The position numbers were made by a program, and so were the translations under genes. Below, piece by piece: positions 61,608 through 64,000 of a stretch of 64,000 bases of DNA (position 1 is the first letter of the stretch; every line of letters begins with the position of its first letter). Below the pieces are notes generated by a model. The model was not told the DNA's origin, did not search any database, and saw only the letters and a list, made by a program, of their open reading frames with translations. This DNA is from Arion vulgaris (lineage: Eukaryota; Mollusca; Gastropoda; Stylommatophora; Arionidae): assembly GCA_020796225.1 (NCBI GenBank), contig CM036775.1, forward strand, positions 5,826,393 to 5,890,392. The letters run 5' to 3'.

Positions 61608-61729
61608 CTAAAAATACAAAAAATAAAAATTGAAACATACATATTAAGTTATAATAACTATTAAACACATCGTCAGATCACTGGATTGGAGGGGGTGGTG
61701 GTGTTTGAGATCATTATTGATTACTAAAC

Positions 61730-62300
61730 TAACGTCAGAGCACTCCGGGCAGACCCATAAGTTCTCAGTCTCCCCCAAGATATATCTAAGGGTATGCATA
61801 CTAACGGTTCCTGTGGCTCATTGAAAGGTGAAGAAATTTCCAGGATCTTATCGTTAAACACACTTCTCTCTCTTAGGGTCTCTGTGGCCATGTCCTTTGC
61901 CTTGTGAGTCGAAGGTCGGGTTCGAATCTGACCGTGTCATTTGTTCATGAGTGCAGTTTTTTCCAGAAACTCCTAGGATTGTTGCTGGAGCTATGGAGTA
62001 CATGATTTGTGCAATACTCTTGGTGGGTGGCGTGCTATTTCTGCGGAGAGCGACTGAGCCATACGGAGTAAAACCCGGTGCAATGAAGTCAATCCTTAGA
62101 CTTTAAGAAACCCTTTAAAACTCTCTCTCTGCCACTCAAGCATCCAGCTCTACATGTACAACATGTAATTCCAAACTCCCTAAATCGCTGGATTGATTCA
62201 ATGTCCATTTTAGAGTCCTCATTCAACAGTGGGACCAAAGAACATCCCCCTTATCCATCCTAAACTCTCTAACAATTGATGCTTTCAATGCAAGCATGTC
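61730..62300 (-). pseudogene. LINE RNase H-downstream copy split by SINE C
   Basis: 61730-61870 (GCACTCCGGGCAGACCCATA, ATGCATACTAACGGTTCCTG) and 62118-62300 (CACTCAAGCATCCAGCTCTA, AGTCCTCATTCAACAGTG) are two halves of the 8285-type element. Confidence 0.72.
61875..62117 (+). mobile_element. SINE family C, nested in a LINE
   Basis: TGTGGCCATGTCCTTTGCCT, B box CGGGTTCGAATCTGACC, CCTAGGATTGTTGCTGGAGC, TAAAACCCGGTGCAATGAAG. ACTTCTCTCTCT before and ACTCTCTCTCTG after suggest a target duplication. Confidence 0.83.
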
Positions 62301-62619
62301 CACAAAATCATAAGCTATTGTCTATGTAACTATATTTACTTCTTCTTTTCTCTAATCATGTTTTGTCACACAGTGTCAGGATAAGAATAGATTTATAGAA
62401 GGGGCTTTTGTGTGCACTTCATAAATAGTGGGGGTTTTTTCTATCGTTTGATGTCAGCATCCTGGTTTGACACAATCTTGGGAGGTTGTGTTGAACAACG
62501 CTCTTTAGTGTTCATGGTGGACATGCTAAGTAGTTGATAGTGTCCTTTGTGCAGGCGCTCATAGCCAGTTCGAACTAGTCGATGTTCGATCCTGGTCTAT
62601 GGATAGCGGTTCTAGTTGC

Positions 62620-63085
62620 TAGCAGTTGGAGATCTTGTATGGTTTTATATCCTAATAGTTTACTTTCTTGTAGGATTGTTCTTTGTTCCGGGGCACATGG
62701 GTGTGTTGGCAATGAGAGAGCAGACAGACTGGCTGGCTCTGCCGCTATATCAGAGGACCAGCCCATGTACAGAGTTGACATCGTGAACGCCCTCATAGAG
62801 CGTGGCCGCAGAGAATACCTTCATCTAAACCAATCCACGTCAACTACTAGATTGCGAGAACTGGGTTTGAAGATTGGTGTGGCAAGAAAAGAACGGTACA
62901 ACAGGTATACGAGTCGGCTCATCAATCAAAATAGAACTGGTACGGTCAGTCGCTGGACGCTGTTGGAGATATTGGAAGGAGATCGGAGCACCTATGGACA
63001 TGTCCGGAGTGCAATGAAGATATTCCAAACTGAAACTGTTCTTCGAAGAGTGGTGACATGTTTGCATTTTAAAATTGGCGCCCTA
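62620..63085 (+). pseudogene. LINE RNase H fragment
   Basis: Open frame 62582-63088: GAHGCVGNERADRLAGSAAI (RNase H signature with one altered residue), YRVDIVNALIERGRREY, NQNRTGTVSRWTLLEILEGD and YGHVRSAMK. Lacks the first RNase H catalytic half. Confidence 0.82.
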
Positions 63086-63089
63086 TGAT

Positions 63090-64000
63090 TTGATTTATTG
63101 CATCTTTGTTGGATTTCCTTAGTTATTCTTTCATTGGATGAAAAAAATGCTTCCTAGGTTAGGTATATAGTCTTTAACTTGTTTTAATTGATGTTTATCG
63201 ATGGAGATATTGGTAGTGTTTTCCTCTCTAGCGAATTGTTATTACTTCGGTTTTGTCAATGTTTATTCTCATATTATTATTAATTGCATGTTAAATGGAG
63301 TGATGTATCGCCTCTGCAGCTGTCACTATATATATTACAGACTGGAAACGGTCGTTTGTCATGTCTATAAATAGCAAGCTTATCAACTGTCGTACGTATG
63401 TCAACATTAAGGAACTACTTTCTTAGATGTAAATATTACCAGATAATCCCTTTTCCCCCGCTGCGTAATATATTTGTTTTTTAATATTTCTGTTTACCAT
63501 CGCAATTGACACAAATTTATATCGGACAACGCCTCGATGACAGTATCATGGTAAATAATATTTTCCCTTAATCGTATCACCCTTTAACAACATTTCATCT
63601 GTACATATCAATGGTTTTTGTTTTCTGGTCAACTTCATGCAGCCTTTTTTTTTAACTGCTTCGACCTACATAGAAATCCAATTACATGTATATAAATGGT
63701 GTTCATTTTTGGACATATTCTATTTGATATTATCTTCTATTTCGATTAACTCTTTTCGGAGAATTCAAGATAGTATAATAATTATACCAGCGTACTATCT
63801 TGAATTCTCTGAAAGGAGTGGAATTATTATTTTTCACGTTTATTTGCCTACACGTTCTGATATAACTAACAAAAGGCTCGTTCTTCGGTTGAAAGTGGCG
63901 TGCTTCGACTGAAAGAGGCGTTAATACTCTACATTACAAACAAGTATTATAAATCATAACACGGAAATGTGATGTCTTAGCAGATCTTACAATAAAACTC
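63090..64000. other. AT-rich DNA with a strong hairpin; ULK exon 1 not found
   Basis: No coding or repeat family seen. A near-perfect inverted repeat lies at 63754-63814. The missing ULK first exon must lie beyond 64000. Confidence 0.6.
63749..63819. repeat. Inverted repeat / 22-bp-stem hairpin
   Basis: Arms TTTCGGAGAATTCAAGATAG+TA (63754-63775) and TACTATCTTGAATTCTCTGA+AA (63793-63814) pair at 21 of 22 positions (the other is G-T/A-C type) around a 17-nt loop; weaker pairing extends to 63749/63819. Confidence 0.92.

Noticed and set aside
61616..64000. ULK first exon with glycine-rich loop
   Set aside because: I searched the minus strand for a GHGAFAVVFKG-like segment followed by a donor and found none, so it is placed outside the window.

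Overview
The window looks like nuclear DNA of an invertebrate animal with large introns and very heavy retroposon load. A mollusc or other lophotrochozoan is my guess, but nothing in the sequence proves the phylum. The one host gene I can support lies on the minus strand and fills almost the whole window. It is an ULK1/ULK2 (ATG1/UNC-51) autophagy-initiating serine/threonine kinase. I read 24 coding exons between 61607 and 3522. They join in frame with GT-AG introns and matching phases into about 873 codons. Order along the protein (right to left in the window): kinase VAIK exon (61.5 kb), alpha-C/hinge exons (58.9, 38.8, 35.5 kb), catalytic HRD exon (32.7 kb), DFG exon (29.6 kb), APE exon (28.4 kb), end of the kinase (26.7-25.1 kb), Ser/Pro-rich linker with an LC3-interacting motif (24.6-12.4 kb), and the C-terminal MIT-type ATG13/FIP200-binding region (10.6-3.5 kb). 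The first exon (start codon, glycine-rich loop) should lie to the right of base 64000. The final few codons are either read through to a stop at 3502 or lie to the left of the window.

Almost everything between exons is mobile DNA. At least eight short retroposon families (called A to H here) recur. Several carry a tRNA-like B box. Several copies keep exact target-site duplications (9-15 bp), which fixes their boundaries. Families A and B are related and end in GAA-rich tails. Many 5'-truncated LINE pieces are present, mostly reverse-transcriptase C-terminal ('WFGHL.RM'-type) and RNase H regions, all broken. There is one small hAT-type MITE with an 8-bp target duplication.

Tandem repeats are the second theme. 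A roughly 2-kb array of 30-bp units lies in the ULK intron after the LIR exon. A roughly 1.5-kb array of 42-bp units is a LINE coding segment repeated about 35 times. Others include a 69-bp array seeded by a SINE head, a 65-bp array seeded by another SINE head, a 77-bp array from a second LINE, a 33-bp-type array whose units differ in GAA triplet number, and many micro- and minisatellites. Several of these make long open frames on both strands that are not genes.

No rRNA, genuine tRNA, CRISPR, bacterial operon or viral gene was seen. The right-hand end (63.1-64 kb) is AT-rich with one near-perfect hairpin.
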